Below, piece after piece: positions 61,855-64,000 of a stretch of 64,000 bases of DNA. A program made the translations under genes and the position numbers. The notes below the pieces were generated by a model. That model searched no databases. It worked only from the letters and a program-made list of their open reading frames with translations, and had not been told where the DNA came from. The stretch lies in contig NZ_QZVT01000003.1 of NCBI RefSeq assembly GCF_003602275.1, positions 248,001-312,000 on the forward strand, written 5' to 3'. Each line of letters opens with the position of its first letter. Position 1 is the first letter of the stretch. The DNA comes from Arthrobacter cheniae. GTDB lineage: Bacteria > Actinomycetota > Actinomycetes > Actinomycetales > Micrococcaceae.

Positions 61855-62784
61855 TCAGGCCGCGCCGGGTGCGTCCGGTGCCGTGGGGGACGCAGGTGCG
61901 GACGCGTTGGAGGGCGTCTCCACGCGCGCTTCGGCGATACGCGCGAACGCAGTGATGTCGAGCACCTCACCGCGCGCGGTCGGGTCCACGCCGGCGGCGC
62001 GCAGGGCCTGCTCCGCGAGGACGGGCGAGCCCGCCCAGCCCGCCAGCGCGGCACGGAGCGTCTTCCTGCGCTGCGCGAACGCGGCGTCGATGACGGCGAA
62101 GACCTGCTCGCGCGTGGCCGTGGTGACGGGAGGATCCCGGCGCGTGAACCGGACCAGGCCCGAGGCGATCTTCGGTGCCGGCCAGAAGACGTTCATCCCG
62201 ATCACGCCGGCCTTGGCCATGTTCGAGTACCAGGCGGCCTTGACCGACGGCACGCCGTACACCTTGGAACCGGGAGGAGCCGCAAGGCGGTCCGCCACCT
62301 CGTCCTGCACCATCACCAGGCCGTGGCGGAGCGACGGGAAGCGTGCAAGGAGGTTGAGCACCACGGGCACGGCGACGTTGTACGGGAGGTTGGCCACGAG
62401 CGCCGTCGGCTCGTGGGGCAGCGAGGTGACGCGCAGCGCGTCCTCGAGGACGACGTCGAGCGCCGCTGCGCGCTCCGGCCGCCACTGGGCGATGGTGCCG
62501 GGCAGCTTGCCGGCCAGGACCGGATCGATCTCGACGGCGATGACGCGCTCGGCGGCGTCGAGCAGTCCGAGGGTCAGGGAACCGAGCCCCGGCCCTACTT
62601 CGAGGACCGTCTCGTCGGGGGCCAGGTTGGCCGACGCGACGATCCGGCGGATGGTGTTGCCGTCGATCACGAAGTTCTGCCCGAGCGACTTGGTCGGACG
62701 GATATCCACCTCGGCTGCCAGGCGTCGTACGTCTGCGGCACCGAAGAGGGGTGCGGGCTGGCCGGCGGCCTGGTGCGTGGTCAC
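61855..62784 (-). CDS. rsmA: 16S rRNA (adenine1518-N6/adenine1519-N6)-dimethyltransferase
   Basis: It dimethylates two adenines near the 3' end of 16S rRNA during 30S maturation. A GTG at 62784 gives 309 residues beginning just before the family's typical N-terminus; the open frame extends upstream to 63030 without family similarity. [17 protein letters not shown], the SAM motif [13 protein letters not shown], and NLPYNV (motif IV) are intact. The C-terminal tail is Ala/Pro-rich. It precedes ispE. Confidence 0.95.
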   Translation of the reverse strand: MTTHQAAGQPAPLFGAADVRRLAAEVDIRPTKSLGQNFVIDGNTIRRIVASANLAPDETVLEVGPGLGSLTLGLLDAAERVIAVEIDPVLAGKLPGTIAQWRPERAAALDVVLEDALRVTSLPHEPTALVANLPYNVAVPVVLNLLARFPSLRHGLVMVQDEVADRLAAPPGSKVYGVPSVKAAWYSNMAKAGVIGMNVFWPAPKIASGLVRFTRRDPPVTTATREQVFAVIDAAFAQRRKTLRAALAGWAGSPVLAEQALRAAGVDPTARGEVLDITAFARIAEARVETPSNASAPASPTAPDAPGAA

Positions 62785-63204
62785 CGTGTCATCGTATCGG
62801 CACCATCGAGCGGTTCCCGGCGCGAGGGGCAGCATCTCGTGGTCTTGCCACATACAGGGAGCCGGCAGCGCCGCTGGGGGGGCGCCCTGGTCTTGAGAGG
62901 GCGCTCGACGCTGCCGACCCCTGATATGCCTTCTGGGAAGGCAGACAGCCCACTCCCCGCCTCCGGTCTCAGAGAAGCGGATGGGCCGTCCCGGAAGTGA
63001 ACCCCCTACGCGAACCTCGAGCCGAGGCAACGAGCGGTCCTTCCTCTGAAGACATTACGGATCCGGGACCTGACCTACCCGAGTGGATCGCACCCGATCC
63101 CTGAGGCAAGGTACGTGAACCGGTACGGGGCACTACTTGCTCCATACGGTGCCGGCCACGCCTCACCGCCGGGAAGGCTGCAGCCGGCGCACGCTTCAGC
63201 CGCC
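62785..63204. other. Intergenic region between tatD and rsmA
   Basis: No gene is supported in these 420 bp. In many Arthrobacter genomes rpfB sits here; it is absent. A two-part hairpin at 62863-62916 (8-bp outer stem, 7-bp inner stem, 9-base loop) lies about 80-130 bp upstream of rsmA. CTACTTG occurs at 63133-63139. No c-di-AMP riboswitch pattern was found. Confidence 0.5.
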
Positions 63205-63999
63205 TCAGGCGTTGTTCCAGCTGCCGTAGACGGCCTCGGTATTGCTCGTCAGGCGGGCGCACAGGGTATCGACGTCCGTCCCCAGGATGCCGGCCATGGC
63301 CCGGACCGTGTTCGGCAGGACATAGCTGGCGTTGGGCCGGCCGCGGTGGGGGTGCGGGGTGAGGAACGGCGCATCGGTCTCGGTCAGGACGAGCCCGGGA
63401 TCGGCGGCGAGCAGTGCCTCACGGAGGTTCGTGGCGTTCTTGAAGGTGACCGTCCCGGCGAAGGACATGAACCAGCCGTGCTCGTTGCAGATGCGGGCGA
63501 GGGCTGCGTCACCCGAGAAGCAGTGCAGCACCACGCGCTCGGGAGGTCCGTCGGCGAGCAGGGTGTCCACGACGTCGTCGTGCGCCTCGCGGTCGTGGAT
63601 CTGCAGCGCCTTCCCCAGTCGCTTGGCGATGTCGATGTGGCTGCGGAAGGACGCCAACTGGCCTCCCCGTCCGGCCTCGCCGGTCCGGAAGTAGTCCAGG
63701 CCGGTCTCTCCGAGGGCGCGGATGCGCGGCCCGGCGGCGAGCTGCTCGATCTCCGACAGGGCGTCGTCGAGCGTGCCGGCGTCGGCGAGCAGGGGTGCAT
63801 CGTTCGGGTGCAGGGCGACCGCACCGAGGAGGCGGGCGTCCTGCTCGACGACGGCGGCCGTGAAGCGTGAGGATGCCAGGTCGGTGCCGACCTGCACCGC
63901 TCCCCTGACGCCGGCCGCCTCCGCCGCGTCGAGGGCCTCATGGATCGAGACTTCGACCGGACCGTCCCGGAAGTCGAAGTGGGTGTGGTTGTCGATCAC
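63205..63999 (-). CDS. TatD family metal-dependent hydrolase, N-terminus outside the window
   Basis: A 3'-5' exonuclease/DNase-type TIM-barrel hydrolase. The visible 264 residues run to the right edge. The GTG at 63999 encodes the Val before DNHTHFDF and is probably internal, because actinobacterial members have 30-50 residues before the first metal motif. Metal ligands are visible: HTHFDF, GETGLDYF, QIHDREAHDDV, LHCFSGD and LTETDAPFLTPHPHRG. It heads the rsmA-ispE series, though a 420-bp gap separates them. Confidence 0.93.
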   Translation of the reverse strand: MIDNHTHFDFRDGPVEVSIHEALDAAEAAGVRGAVQVGTDLASSRFTAAVVEQDARLLGAVALHPNDAPLLADAGTLDDALSEIEQLAAGPRIRALGETGLDYFRTGEAGRGGQLASFRSHIDIAKRLGKALQIHDREAHDDVVDTLLADGPPERVVLHCFSGDAALARICNEHGWFMSFAGTVTFKNATNLREALLAADPGLVLTETDAPFLTPHPHRGRPNASYVLPNTVRAMAGILGTDVDTLCARLTSNTEAVYGSWNNA

Positions 64000-64000
64000 G

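Noticed and set aside
62785..63204. Possible c-di-AMP (ydaO) riboswitch or rpfB remnant upstream of rsmA
   Set aside because: The conserved riboswitch core sequences were not found on either strand, and no frame resembles RpfB.

Overview
The window looks like a chromosomal segment of a high-GC actinobacterium of the Micrococcaceae, most probably Arthrobacter or a close relative. The evidence is the very high GC, the GTG/TTG starts, and the housekeeping series tatD, rsmA, ispE, ABC-F, glmU, prs, rplY (ctc) and pth, all on the minus strand in the order usual for that group. The genus call is inference; no 16S gene is present. The series is interrupted by blocks of accessory genes for cell-surface polysaccharide and envelope functions.

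Layout. (1) 1-2.7 kb: the end of a secreted parallel beta-helix gene followed by a UDP-glucose dehydrogenase gene (ugd copy 1). (2) 2.8-8.2 kb: two large overlapping ATPase/LuxR regulators (LAL/MalT type). (3) 8.7-13.0 kb: a four-gene, overlapping Pel-like operon: a PelF-type glycosyltransferase, a multi-pass membrane protein, a spherulin-4 (GH135-like) protein and a GH114-type lipoprotein. (4) 13.0-15.3 kb: a broken copy of pth, an acyltransferase and about 700 bp of non-coding DNA. (5) 15.3-16.5 kb: pth and rplY. (6) 16.8-32.4 kb: a Wzx/Wzy-type capsule or exopolysaccharide locus with VanZ-like protein, ugd copy 2, low-molecular-weight tyrosine phosphatase, four glycosyltransferases, flippase, polymerase, tyrosine autokinase, initiating sugar-phosphate transferase, DUF4012 protein and a LANTG-anchored surface protein. 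Its middle is visibly richer in A+T. (7) 32.8-38.2 kb: a second pair of LAL regulators, paralogous one-to-one to the first. (8) 38.4-41.0 kb: prs, glmU and tRNA-Gln. (9) 41.1-51.1 kb: an iniBAC-like operon: membrane-anchored Hsp70, LuxR regulator, repetitive IniB-like protein and two dynamin-like GTPases. (10) 51.3-58.5 kb: a secreted beta-helix protein and, on the minus strand, the cassette GT2 synthase, membrane beta-helix, secreted beta-helix, ugd copy 3. (11) 59-64 kb: ABC-F, ispE, rsmA, tatD (cut by the window edge).

How the parts may work together. Three Ugd enzymes supply UDP-glucuronate to at least two polymer systems: the Wzx/Wzy locus and the synthase-type GT2/beta-helix cassette. 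A copy of that cassette begins left of the window in inverted orientation. The Pel-like operon would make and trim a galactosamine-type polymer. Four LuxR-type regulators and one further LuxR protein sit beside these modules. The intergenic regions before the regulators, the Hsp70 operon and the GT2 cassette share CTACTYG-like heptamers, often 21-22 or 33-34 bp apart, which suggests one regulon for surface polymers and envelope stress. All functional links are inference from sequence and gene order.
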